64,000 nt of DNA from Puia dinghuensis (lineage in GTDB: Bacteria > Bacteroidota > Bacteroidia > Chitinophagales > Chitinophagaceae). The notes under the pieces were generated by a model. The model did no database searches and was not told the DNA's origin. It worked only from the letters and a program-made list of their open reading frames with translations. Positions within the stretch are counted from its first letter, which is position 1, and each line of letters starts with the position of its first letter. Position numbers and translations under genes: made by a program. This document shows positions 18,593 through 26,760 of this stretch, piece by piece. The stretch covers positions 310,001-374,000 of the forward strand of contig NZ_BMJC01000002.1 of NCBI RefSeq assembly GCF_014642875.1, given 5' to 3'.

Positions 18593-18937
18593 CTAGGGAG
18601 ACTGATGTATCACAGATCGATTTTCTGCAACGTCGACAGACAACACCACCGGCATCCGTCGCAGGTCATCTGCTATTTTCTGCATGACTCCCTCCGAAGT
18701 CTCCGACTTATAATAGGCCGTTTCTATCACCAGCACGTTGCCGTTGTTGTCTTCATGCATATCCTTTGCCCTTCCCTGCCGCAAGCATAATAACACCATC
18801 TGTCGCGAATTAACATCACCCTGGCATTCCACCCGTACAAAATAAGCATCTTCCAGGGAGGCGGTCGGCAAAGTCGTGGTACAGGCCGCAAAAACGATGA
18901 GCAACAAAACGGGGGGTATTAGGAAGTTTCTCATCAT
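18593..18937 (-). CDS. Small lipoprotein, unknown function
   Basis: A 114-residue protein with a lipoprotein signal (lipobox VFAAC, Cys19). The mature part holds a compact alpha/beta domain that ends DLRRMPVVLSVDVAENRSVI, resembling a small periplasmic domain without a recognised family. It ends ten bases after the convergent response regulator gene. The signal peptide and lack of overlap with other good frames support it as real. Confidence 0.65.
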   Translation of the reverse strand: MMRNFLIPPVLLLIVFAACTTTLPTASLEDAYFVRVECQGDVNSRQMVLLCLRQGRAKDMHEDNNGNVLVIETAYYKSETSEGVMQKIADDLRRMPVVLSVDVAENRSVIHQSP

Positions 18938-19048
18938 CAGAAGTTTTATGCCTCAAAAGACACCGGCAAAAAAACAACTGTAACATCCTGTCCGGGTCAA
19001 CATCCCCGAACGCCGCAAAAAAGCCCCCCAAACCGGTAAAACGGTCTC

Positions 19049-21283
19049 CTATTCCGGTAATGCAAACGCCACATATGAGTCTCCCGAAGGTTTATGCAGC
19101 TTTCCACCACCGCATGCAATAACTACATACTGACGCCCATCCACCGCATACACCGCTGGAGTGGCAAATCCCGCTGCGGGCAGATCGCCTTCCCACAACA
19201 ACTGCCCCGTCCGCTTATTAAAAGCCCTGATCTTCGCATCGCTCGTAGCCGCGATAAACAGCAGTCCGCCTGCCGTCACCACCCCACCGCCATAATTCTC
19301 CGTTCCGGTATGGATACCCCTGGCCTTCAACTCCGGGTAGTCCCCAAGCGTATCCTTCCAGACGATGGTCCCTTTGCTGATATCCATCGCCGTTAGTGTC
19401 CCCCAGGGCGGCGCCACCGCCGGGTATCCTTCCTTTGTCAAAAATTTATTATACCCCGTCGCCACATAGGGCAACTGGAAATACGGGTCTGTCGGTTTGG
19501 CGGACGCATTGACAAACCGTTTTCCAAGCGCTGCGGTTTGGTCCAGGATATAAGCCGCCAGCGCCTGCTTTTCATCCGCGCTCAGCTGCTTGAATGCCGG
19601 CATCATCCGCCTGCCCTCCGAGATCAGCGAAATAAACCCTTCGGTAGTATATTTCTTGTTCATCCCCACCAACGTCGGAAAATTCCCCCCACCCTGCCGG
19701 TTGGCGCCATGACAAACCTGGCAATCCGTCGCATACAGCATCTTTGCCGCCTCCCCCACCGTAGGCACAGCCGCCCCATGCGCACCATGCCCCGCACCGC
19801 CCCCAGCCACCGGCGTCGCCTCCTTACCACCTGCCCCACCGGCCACGCCCTTCTTTGCATCTATCATCGTCAATACCCACGGCATCTCGTTAGCATTGAT
19901 ATAAAGCAATCCCGTTTCCTCGTCATAAGCCGGCCCGCCCCATTCCGCGCCCCCGTCAAACCCCGGAAAGATCACGGTCCCCTGTCTCGATGGCGGGATA
20001 AAAGGCCGCCCTGTCCGGTAACCCGCCAGCCGCTTCTTCAGATCAGCAAGCGAAGAATCCGGCACCAGCGGATTCAGATCGGCTTCGGTGAGGGATTGGC
20101 GTGCAAACACCGGCATGCCTACCGGAAAGGGCTGGGTAGGTGACAGCTTTTCACCCGGCAATGCGGTGTCGGGCGGCACGGGTCTTTCTTCGATCGGTGA
20201 AAGTGGTTGTCCTGTCAGGCGATCGAAGAGGAAAACCAATCCGCTCTTGGTCACCTGCACCACGGCGGGCACATCCTTTCCATCTTTTCGCACGGTCACC
20301 AACACCGGTGGCGTCGGCGGATCGCGGTCCCAGATGTCGTGATGCACGGTCTGGAAATGCCAGAGCCGTTTACCCGTATTGGCATCGAGCGCCAGGACAC
20401 AGTTGGCGAAAAGATCGTTGCCGTTGCGTCTGCCGCCATAAAAATCATAGGAAGCCGACCCTATCGGCGCATACAATATCCCTTTCTCTTCATCCAGGCT
20501 AAAGCCCGACCAGGCGTTTACCCCACCGAGATGCTTATACGCAGCCGTGTCGTCCCAGCTCTCGTATCCCATCTCCCCGGGATAGGGGATAGTATGAAAT
20601 ATCCAACGCAACTTGCCCGTATGTACATCATAGGCGCGGATATGTCCCGGAGCAGCATCCGCTTCCTCCGCAACCCGGTCGCCAACGATGATCATATCCT
20701 TATAGACCATCCCCGGAGTGGTCGCCGCCACATACAGGTCTTTTACATCCCTTCCCAGGTCGCTGTGCAGATCGATCCTTCCACTGTCTCCAAACCCGGC
20801 CTCCTGCTTTCCTGTCAACGCATCGATACAAAAGAGATAAGAGCCCGCACCATAGAAAAGCCGCTGGTCCGTTAGCCCCCCGGTATAATAAGCGACCCCG
20901 CGGCAGGCATTGATCGCGATCGAGATCTTCGGTGCCCCCCCACCCACGGGCGATGCAGGATCAAAGACCCATCTTTCCCGGCCCGACGCCGCGTCCAACG
21001 CAAAAAGCTTCAGCTTCGGCGACACTCCATACAAAACTCCGTCGATCATCAGCGGATTCACCTGCATCTGCGAGACGCTGTCTCCGTCCCTGGTATGATA
21101 TTCCCATACCCGCTGCAGCCGGCCGACGGAGTTGGTATCGATCTGTGTTAGCAAAGAATAATGGGTATTCCCCCGGGTGCCGCCATACACAGCCCAGGAG
21201 ACATTGGCATCCCGCCGTGGGGAATGGCAGGCCACTAAGAAAAAAAGCAGTGCCGCCAAACAATCGTTCAGACAAATGCGCAT
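19049..21283 (-). CDS. PQQ-dependent dehydrogenase-like lipoprotein with cytochrome c domain
   Basis: A 744-residue protein with a lipoprotein signal (lipobox FLVAC, Cys19), so it is membrane-anchored in the envelope. The body is an eight-bladed PQQ propeller with repeated blades (SGRERWVFDP, TGKLRWIFHT, TGKRLWHFQT, TGQLLWEGDL). A cytochrome c domain is inserted before the last blades, with haem motif C521-Q-V-C-H525. Such quinoproteins oxidise sugars or alcohols in the periplasm and pass electrons through haem to the respiratory chain. It is paralogous to the protein at 45506-47785. No PQQ synthesis gene is in the window. Confidence 0.92.
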   Translation of the reverse strand: MRICLNDCLAALLFFLVACHSPRRDANVSWAVYGGTRGNTHYSLLTQIDTNSVGRLQRVWEYHTRDGDSVSQMQVNPLMIDGVLYGVSPKLKLFALDAASGRERWVFDPASPVGGGAPKISIAINACRGVAYYTGGLTDQRLFYGAGSYLFCIDALTGKQEAGFGDSGRIDLHSDLGRDVKDLYVAATTPGMVYKDMIIVGDRVAEEADAAPGHIRAYDVHTGKLRWIFHTIPYPGEMGYESWDDTAAYKHLGGVNAWSGFSLDEEKGILYAPIGSASYDFYGGRRNGNDLFANCVLALDANTGKRLWHFQTVHHDIWDRDPPTPPVLVTVRKDGKDVPAVVQVTKSGLVFLFDRLTGQPLSPIEERPVPPDTALPGEKLSPTQPFPVGMPVFARQSLTEADLNPLVPDSSLADLKKRLAGYRTGRPFIPPSRQGTVIFPGFDGGAEWGGPAYDEETGLLYINANEMPWVLTMIDAKKGVAGGAGGKEATPVAGGGAGHGAHGAAVPTVGEAAKMLYATDCQVCHGANRQGGGNFPTLVGMNKKYTTEGFISLISEGRRMMPAFKQLSADEKQALAAYILDQTAALGKRFVNASAKPTDPYFQLPYVATGYNKFLTKEGYPAVAPPWGTLTAMDISKGTIVWKDTLGDYPELKARGIHTGTENYGGGVVTAGGLLFIAATSDAKIRAFNKRTGQLLWEGDLPAAGFATPAVYAVDGRQYVVIACGGGKLHKPSGDSYVAFALPE

Positions 21284-21308
21284 GTGATCTTTTAAGAATG
21301 AATATACA

Positions 21309-21316
21309 TAAATTTA
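21309..21316. promoter_or_regulatory. Palindromic -7-like element between PQQ gene and higBA
   Basis: TAAATTTA is its own reverse complement, so it can serve as a -7 element in either direction. On the minus strand it ends 25 bases before the PQQ dehydrogenase ATG (21283). On the plus strand it precedes the higB remnant. Confidence 0.35.
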
Positions 21317-21367
21317 ACCCATGTCCGCCGCTGAGCCGCCCGCCTTCGTCCTCTGCCGGCAGAGCAG

Positions 21368-21568
21368 GTGGAAAAGATCAGGAATATCCTTATTTTGTTG
21401 CATGGCGCAGAAAAGGTAGAAGATTTGAATTATCCCGGCGCAGGTTTGCATTCGTTGAAAGGGGATTTGAAAGGTTATTGGTCTGTTACAGTCACAGGTA
21501 ACTATAGAATAATCTTTAGATTTGAAAATGGGAATGCACACCTCGTAGATTACCTCGACTATCACTAA
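21368..21568 (+). pseudogene. higB: HigB-like toxin, N-terminally shortened
   Basis: From the GTG at 21368 the frame gives 66 residues that match the C-terminal two thirds of HigB-type RelE/ParE toxins: AEKVEDLNYPGAGLHSLKGD, then GYWSVTVTGNYRIIFRF and a final VDYLDYH. Whole family members have about 92 residues. In the same frame a TGA lies at 21332-21334, leaving only 11 sense codons before the GTG, and none of the three frames upstream shows the usual N-terminal segment (FKHKGLE type). The toxin is thus probably decayed, or translated from GTG as a short form. The cognate antitoxin gene follows after 17 bases. Confidence 0.7.
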
Positions 21569-21585
21569 TTAAAAACAAACTAAGA

Positions 21586-21906
21586 ATGTTGCAACAAGCA
21601 ATGCCCCCCATCCATCCGGGCGAAATTTTAAAAGAAATGTACCTCGAACCCCTTGGTATCACGATCACCGCGCTCGCCGATAATCTCGGAGTGGCCCGTA
21701 AAACAGTATCCCAATTGGTCAATTGCCATATGGGCGTTAGCGCCGAAATGGCCCTAAGATTGGGAAAGGCCTTCAACACCACCCCCGAACTCTGGCTGAA
21801 CATGCAGCGTAACTACGATCTGTGGCATGCCGGTTCGAAGATCAAGATAACCCATATCCGGTCGCTTAGGACAAAAGAACGCTCAAAGGCCTGGAAAGCA
21901 AGCTAG
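21586..21906 (+). CDS. higA: HigA family antitoxin
   Basis: A 106-residue HTH_3/XRE protein that begins with the HigA signature PPIHPGEILKEMYLEPLGIT. The helix-turn-helix is LADNLGVARKTVSQLVN, followed by MALRLGKAFNTTPELWLNMQ. HigA binds the toxin and represses the operon promoter. It is complete although the toxin gene upstream looks shortened. In higBA the toxin comes first, as here. Confidence 0.93.
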   Translation: MLQQAMPPIHPGEILKEMYLEPLGITITALADNLGVARKTVSQLVNCHMGVSAEMALRLGKAFNTTPELWLNMQRNYDLWHAGSKIKITHIRSLRTKERSKAWKAS

Positions 21907-22021
21907 ACCAATCCCCTATGGTCGCCCGGCCCCCGCTCAACCGCACACCCTACGTATCAAAACCGAACAATCCCCCTCCTGCCCACCCGCCAATCAGCTA
22001 ACAACCAACACCCTGCAATTC

Positions 22022-22040
22022 TGGCACATCCTTGGTGCCA
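22022..22040. repeat. Inverted repeat before the FtsX-type permease gene
   Basis: TGGCAC-ATCCTTG-GTGCCA is a perfect six-base inverted repeat that ends eight bases before the ATG at 22049. It could be an operator or a hairpin that affects translation start. Confidence 0.35.
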
Positions 22041-22048
22041 ACCACTAC

Positions 22049-24430
22049 ATGCTGAAGAACTACTTCCTCACCACCCTCCGCAGCCTGCGCAACAAACCCA
22101 CCTACGGTCTGCTCAACATCGCCGGCCTGGCCCTGGGCATCGCCTGCGCTACTCTCATCTTCCTCTGGGTGGAGGACGAACTCAACTTCGACCACGCCGT
22201 TGCCAAAAGGGATCAACTCTTCATGGTCCGCCTCAATATGCACTATGGCAGCGGCATCACCAGCTACGAAGGCGTACCCGGTCCCATGGCCAAAGCCGCT
22301 CGCGAAACCATCTCCACCATCAGGAACGCTGCCCGCATCTCCGGTCGCGGCAGGATAGTCTTTAGCCGGCAGGATAAAACGATATACCAGGAAGGCTACT
22401 TTGCCGATAGCAACTACTTCGACATGATGCTCCTGCCCTTTGTCAAAGGCAATGCCGCCGGCGCCTTCCGGCAACTGCATTCCCTGGTCATCACAGAGAA
22501 GATGGCAAAGACCTTCTTCGGCCAGGCAGACCCCATAGGCAAGACTCTGCGCATGAACAATGAACAGGACTATACCATCACCGGCGTCATCCGGGACTTC
22601 CCTTCCAATTATACCCTCGACTTCGACTGGATCGCCCCCATCGACAACTACCTCGAAAAGAACAAATGGCTCGAACCCTGGGTCAACTGGGGCATCACCA
22701 CTTTTGTCGAACTGGGCCCGAATACTCCGACAGAAACGGTGAACCGGCAGCTGACATCGCTCATCCGACCCAAAGAACCGGTATTCACCAAAGCGGATAT
22801 TGTCCTCATGCGCCTTAGCGACTGGCATCTTTATGGCAACTACACCAACGGCAAACCCGATGGCGGTCAGATAAAATATGTGCGGCTGTTCTCCCTCATC
22901 GCCTCGATGATCCTGCTCATTGCGTGTATCAATTTCATGAACCTTGCCACCGCCCGCGCCGGGCAAAGAGCAAGAGAGGTCGGAGTCCGGAAGACCCTGG
23001 GCGCACTAAGGCAGTCACTCATTGGCCGCTACCTCTCGGAATCCCTCCTGCTCTCTTTCCTCTCCGTCCTGCTGGCCATCCTGCTCGTGTATCTTTCCCT
23101 TCCGGCCTTCAATGACCTCGTCGACAAAGAACTAACCTTCCAGCCGCTCCATCCCATCCATCTCACCGGTCTGCTCGCCATCGGCATCGGCTGCGGCCTG
23201 CTCTCCGGCAGTTATCCCGCCTTCTATCTGTCTTCTTTCAACCCCATCGCCGTATTGAAAGGATTAAAGGTCCATACAAGAGGCAGGGCCGGCATCATCC
23301 GCAAAGGGCTTGTTATAACACAGTTCACGCTATCGGTGATCCTCATCGTCTCCACCGTCATTATATATCAGCAGGTGCAACATATAAAAGACCGTGATCT
23401 TGGCTATGACAAACAAAACCTGCTCTACCTCGATGTTCAGGGGAAAATAAGCGATCGCTTCAACGCCATTCACGATCAGCTCGTGGCCACCGGCCTCGTG
23501 GAGAATACCGCTCTCAGCTTTAGCAGACCTTTGGAAATGTGGAGCGGCACCGACAACACCCAATTCAGCTGGGCAGGTAATGATCTTAATAACAAAGTCG
23601 TCATCAACCAGGAAGTCATCTCGCCCGGCTACCTGTCTACAATGGGTCTGCAGTTAAAAGAAGGCCGCGATCTCTATCCCGACCCCAATATGGACAGCAC
23701 CTCGGTGATCATCAACCAAAGCCTGGCCACGCTGATGGGCAAGGACGGTAAAGTAGGTGGTCAGCTCGTTTCCACACATGGTAATCCACCCTTGACCATC
23801 GTCGGCATCGTCCGCAATTTCATCTTCAACGATATGTATGGCAAGGCCACTCCCCTGTTATTGTACTGCAACCCTTCCCTTCTCAGATATGCACACAGTC
23901 TGGATATCCGGTTGAGATCCGGCGCCTCGCTGCCCTCTGCCATCGCCAAAATAGAAGCCATCATCAAAGCCAACAACCCGGGATATCCTGTCGAACTCAA
24001 ATTCGCAGACGAACAATACCAGCGTCGCTTCGACACCGAGACCCGCATCGGCCGCCTGGCCGGTGTCTTCGCCATCCTCGCCATCTCCATCTCTTGTCTC
24101 GGTCTCTTCGGCCTGGCCGCCTACACCGCCGAACAACGCACAAAAGAACTGGGCATCCGCAAAGTCCTGGGTGCCTCCGTCCCCCATCTCACCAGCCTCC
24201 TTTCCCGCGAATTCCTCCAACTGGTGCTCCTCTCCTGCGCCATCGCCTTCCCCCTTGCCTGGTGGGCGATGAGCGACTGGCTGTCCACCTATACTTATCA
24301 CACGGCCATTCATTGGTGGGTCTTCGCAATCGCCGGCGGCTGTGCCCTCGTGATCGCCCTGCTCACCGTCAGTACCCAGGCGGTACGAGCGGCAATGAGC
24401 AATCCGATCAATAGCCTGCGATCGGAATAA
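22049..24430 (+). CDS. ABC transporter permease, MacB/FtsX type
   Basis: A 793-residue permease beginning MLKNYFLTTLRSLRNKPTYG, the usual start of Bacteroidota FtsX-like proteins. It contains two copies of the unit: one N-terminal helix plus a MacB periplasmic core domain (about 50-240), three helices (about 285-385), then a second helix, periplasmic domain (about 450-660) and three final helices with LGIRKVLGASV and a closing NPINSLRSE. Such proteins work with a separate ATPase to move lipoproteins or antimicrobial substances by mechanotransmission. No ATPase gene is adjacent, so it relies on one encoded elsewhere. Confidence 0.93.
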   Translation: MLKNYFLTTLRSLRNKPTYGLLNIAGLALGIACATLIFLWVEDELNFDHAVAKRDQLFMVRLNMHYGSGITSYEGVPGPMAKAARETISTIRNAARISGRGRIVFSRQDKTIYQEGYFADSNYFDMMLLPFVKGNAAGAFRQLHSLVITEKMAKTFFGQADPIGKTLRMNNEQDYTITGVIRDFPSNYTLDFDWIAPIDNYLEKNKWLEPWVNWGITTFVELGPNTPTETVNRQLTSLIRPKEPVFTKADIVLMRLSDWHLYGNYTNGKPDGGQIKYVRLFSLIASMILLIACINFMNLATARAGQRAREVGVRKTLGALRQSLIGRYLSESLLLSFLSVLLAILLVYLSLPAFNDLVDKELTFQPLHPIHLTGLLAIGIGCGLLSGSYPAFYLSSFNPIAVLKGLKVHTRGRAGIIRKGLVITQFTLSVILIVSTVIIYQQVQHIKDRDLGYDKQNLLYLDVQGKISDRFNAIHDQLVATGLVENTALSFSRPLEMWSGTDNTQFSWAGNDLNNKVVINQEVISPGYLSTMGLQLKEGRDLYPDPNMDSTSVIINQSLATLMGKDGKVGGQLVSTHGNPPLTIVGIVRNFIFNDMYGKATPLLLYCNPSLLRYAHSLDIRLRSGASLPSAIAKIEAIIKANNPGYPVELKFADEQYQRRFDTETRIGRLAGVFAILAISISCLGLFGLAAYTAEQRTKELGIRKVLGASVPHLTSLLSREFLQLVLLSCAIAFPLAWWAMSDWLSTYTYHTAIHWWVFAIAGGCALVIALLTVSTQAVRAAMSNPINSLRSE

Positions 24431-24440
24431 CGCCTCCCTC

Positions 24441-25145
24441 TTACGCAATCCCCCCATCCACAAAGATGACTTTCCCCGTCATATACGCATTCCCCGCCAC
24501 AAAGCCAACCGCATCGGCAATTTCCTCAGGCTGCGCAGCCCGCTTTGCCTGGATATTTGCCGTAAACTGCGCAAACGCATCTTGTCTGCTCTCCGCCGGC
24601 ACAAAACTCCACCATGGCGTATCCACCACCCCCGGCGAAACGGCATTGATCCGCATCGTCTGCAACTCCCTCGCCAAAACAGGCACCATCACCTCCAGCG
24701 CCCCATTGATAGCCCCGAGCCCCGATGTCCCGGGCATCTTGCAGATCGACGAGATAGCCGTGATCAAGGTAACACTCGCACCCGAACGCAGATAAGACAA
24801 CGCCGCCTGCAGCGTCTCCAGATGCGGCCAGAACTTCTCCGCAAAACCTTCCCGCAACAAAGCCAGGGACAACCCCGCAAATTCCCCCATCCCCTTGGAG
24901 CCCCCAAGCGCAATGACAAGATGATCCACCGGCCCGTAGCTCGCAAAAAAAGCATCTAATTCCTTCCGGTCACCACAATCTACAATTACGGCGCTTAGTC
25001 CTTCACGTTGTGCGGCAGCTACCCGCTCCGCACTACGCCCCATCACCGTAACAGTCGCCCCCTGCTGAAAAAAATGCCGGGCCGTTGCCAATCCGATCCC
25101 CGATGTTCCACCCGCAATTACAATCTTTTGATCCTTAAATTTCAT
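24441..25145 (-). CDS. SDR family oxidoreductase
   Basis: A 234-residue short-chain dehydrogenase starting MKFKDQKIVIAGGTSGIGLA, with the glycine-rich NAD(P) motif GGTSGIG at 12-18. Internal features are the DHLVIALGG segment, the SSICKMPGTSGLGAIN catalytic region and VSPGVVDTPWW. The usual active-site YxxxK is replaced: the Tyr position reads LGAIN, so the catalytic Tyr/Lys pair is not evident. The start at 25145 is chosen because the frame upstream adds 17 residues of no homology. It is convergent with the permease gene, ten bases away. Confidence 0.88.
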   Translation of the reverse strand: MKFKDQKIVIAGGTSGIGLATARHFFQQGATVTVMGRSAERVAAAQREGLSAVIVDCGDRKELDAFFASYGPVDHLVIALGGSKGMGEFAGLSLALLREGFAEKFWPHLETLQAALSYLRSGASVTLITAISSICKMPGTSGLGAINGALEVMVPVLARELQTMRINAVSPGVVDTPWWSFVPAESRQDAFAQFTANIQAKRAAQPEEIADAVGFVAGNAYMTGKVIFVDGGIA

Positions 25146-25241
25146 AATTGAATATTTACCACAAAGCTCCTCCACAATGGCCGTCCGGCCATTCACTCAA
25201 TACTGCATTCTATTGACTGGATTATTCCTCGCCCGCCGCCC

Positions 25242-26168
25242 CTACTTATTCCTATTACGATAAACAAGCGGCGTCTCCCCCGTCTCCGTCTTAAAAAATC
25301 GATTGAACGACGCAGGATCACTAAAATCAAGCCGGTAGGCTATCTCTGAGATCGAATTATCGGTATATCGTAAAAGCGATTTCGCTTCCTGGCCCAACAT
25401 CTCCCGGATACTATCCGAAGCCGTCCGTCCCGTCACCTCTTTCACTACTCTGTTGAGATGGTTGGCGCTCACCGCCAGCAATCGCGCATAGTCGGCGACC
25501 TGCCGCTTGGCAAGGAAATGTTCCCCCACCAGCTTCTGAAAACGAGCCACCAGGCCATGCCCCGCCGCCACCGGCGCCGGATGGTCCAGCTGCTGCCGCT
25601 CATAACTTCGCCGGGCTTCCAGCAACAGCAGATACAAATACAATTGCACCGCCCGGGCCCTATCGCGACGATCCTCACGCACTTCGACATCCATCTTCTT
25701 CACCAGATCGACCACCACCGCCAACTCTTCTACAGAAACCTGAAACAAAGGCACACCCGTCGTACTCAGAAAGGGAAACTCCCCCGGCAACCGCCCCGCA
25801 GGCAATACCTCATCAAGGAAATCCGCCTTGAAGAGCAAATAATACCCAAGAGTGTTGGCGTTTATCGTCTTGGAAAATATCTGATTGGGATAAGTAAAGC
25901 AGATAGTGCGGTCCTGGTGACGATAACGCTCCAGCCCGATCTGCATGTCCAGCTTTCCACTCACGGTAATACTGACGCGGTAGAATTCAGACCGCAACGG
26001 CCCTACCGAATGCACCAATCCCATACTCGAATACAACTCGAAACCCGGAATAAACCGGCTCCGCGGAAGACTATTACACCCAAACACCGAAGGATCATCC
26101 TCCTGCCGGTGAACAGGCCGGAAATGGTCAAGATCATATTTGGGAATATCCGCTTTACTGGTCTTCAT
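25242..26168 (-). CDS. AraC family transcriptional regulator
   Basis: A 308-residue regulator starting MKTSKADIPKYDLDHFRPVH. Residues 1-190 form a sensor domain with no clear catalytic motif. The last 100 residues are an AraC double helix-turn-helix, with VADYARLLAVSANHLNRVVK as the first helix pair and SISEIAYRLDFSDPASFNRF as the second. The ATG at 26168 fits a -7 element five to eight bases ahead on the minus strand. It is divergent from the haemoglobin gene across an inverted repeat, and the SDR gene follows in the same direction after a 96-base gap, so either may be a target. Confidence 0.9.
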   Translation of the reverse strand: MKTSKADIPKYDLDHFRPVHRQEDDPSVFGCNSLPRSRFIPGFELYSSMGLVHSVGPLRSEFYRVSITVSGKLDMQIGLERYRHQDRTICFTYPNQIFSKTINANTLGYYLLFKADFLDEVLPAGRLPGEFPFLSTTGVPLFQVSVEELAVVVDLVKKMDVEVREDRRDRARAVQLYLYLLLLEARRSYERQQLDHPAPVAAGHGLVARFQKLVGEHFLAKRQVADYARLLAVSANHLNRVVKEVTGRTASDSIREMLGQEAKSLLRYTDNSISEIAYRLDFSDPASFNRFFKTETGETPLVYRNRNK

Positions 26169-26176
26169 ATTGCCAC

Positions 26177-26184
26177 CAAAGATA
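26177..26184 (-). promoter_or_regulatory. -7 element of the AraC gene, near-leaderless
   Basis: On the minus strand TATCTTTG is a perfect TAnnTTTG match. It ends eight bases before the ATG (26168), so the transcript leader would be only a few bases. Confidence 0.55.
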
Positions 26185-26214
26185 ACACAGCCGTCCCGCC
26201 AACGCCCACCGCCT

Positions 26215-26242
26215 AAATAAAAGACAAAAAAGTCTTTTATTT
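26215..26242. promoter_or_regulatory. Perfect 11-base inverted repeat, candidate operator
   Basis: AAATAAAAGAC (26215-26225) and GTCTTTTATTT (26232-26242) are perfect inverted copies separated by AAAAAA. The repeat lies between the divergent AraC and haemoglobin genes and overlaps the expected -33 region of the haemoglobin promoter, so a protein bound here could control both. Confidence 0.55.
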
Positions 26243-26255
26243 CCACCCATCTTCG

Positions 26256-26263
26256 TATCTTTG
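26256..26263 (+). promoter_or_regulatory. -7 element of the truncated haemoglobin gene
   Basis: TATCTTTG is a perfect match to TAnnTTTG and lies 39 bases before the ATG at 26303. Confidence 0.6.
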
Positions 26264-26302
26264 CCGCCGGTGACCCAATAGCCCGGGTCATCCAATAAAA
26301 GC

Positions 26303-26710
26303 ATGACACCACAAAAAGACATTAACACCGAAGCAGATATAAAACTCCTCGTAAACACCTTCTATGCAAAAGTAAAAGCCGACGATCTCCTCGGCCCCAT
26401 CTTCCTCTCCCGCCTCGGGGAAAACTGGGACCGACACCTCGAAACCATGTACAAGTTCTGGGGCATGGCCCTCTTTGGCAACGACGGCTATTCCGGCCAC
26501 CCGCTCTCCAAACATCTCACCCTCCCCGTCGATGGAACCCATTTCAACCGCTGGCTGCACCTCTTCTTCGAAACCCTCGAGCAAAACTTCAACGGCCCCG
26601 TCGCCGGCGAAGCCATGAAAAAAGCCGGCACCATCGCCCGCACCTTCCTGTCCCGCATCACCGCTTACAACAGCGGCCAGCCACCCATTTACCCCACTGC
26701 ATTAAACTAG
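26303..26710 (+). CDS. Group III truncated haemoglobin
   Basis: A 135-residue globin of the cytosolic group III (trHbP/cgb-like) type. Visible are LVNTFYAKVKADDLLGPIF, MYKFWGMALFG and the proximal histidine region HFNRWLHLF. Group III globins bind oxygen or nitric oxide and may detoxify it. The gene stands alone, 50 bases before an S9 peptidase gene, and is divergent from an AraC regulator. Confidence 0.93.
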   Translation: MTPQKDINTEADIKLLVNTFYAKVKADDLLGPIFLSRLGENWDRHLETMYKFWGMALFGNDGYSGHPLSKHLTLPVDGTHFNRWLHLFFETLEQNFNGPVAGEAMKKAGTIARTFLSRITAYNSGQPPIYPTALN

Positions 26711-26738
26711 CACCCGAATTCTCCCCAACATTTCGTAG

Positions 26739-26758
26739 GTTAGGCTATTAAACCTAAC
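26739..26758. repeat. Short inverted repeat in S9 peptidase leader
   Basis: GTTAGG-CTATTAAA-CCTAAC is a perfect six-base inverted repeat ending two bases before the ATG at 26761. It could form a hairpin over the ribosome entry region. Confidence 0.3.
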
Positions 26759-26760
26759 GC

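Noticed and set aside
21314-21565. 83-residue frame opposite higB
   Set aside because: It is antisense to a recognisable toxin sequence and shows no family or codon signature of its own.
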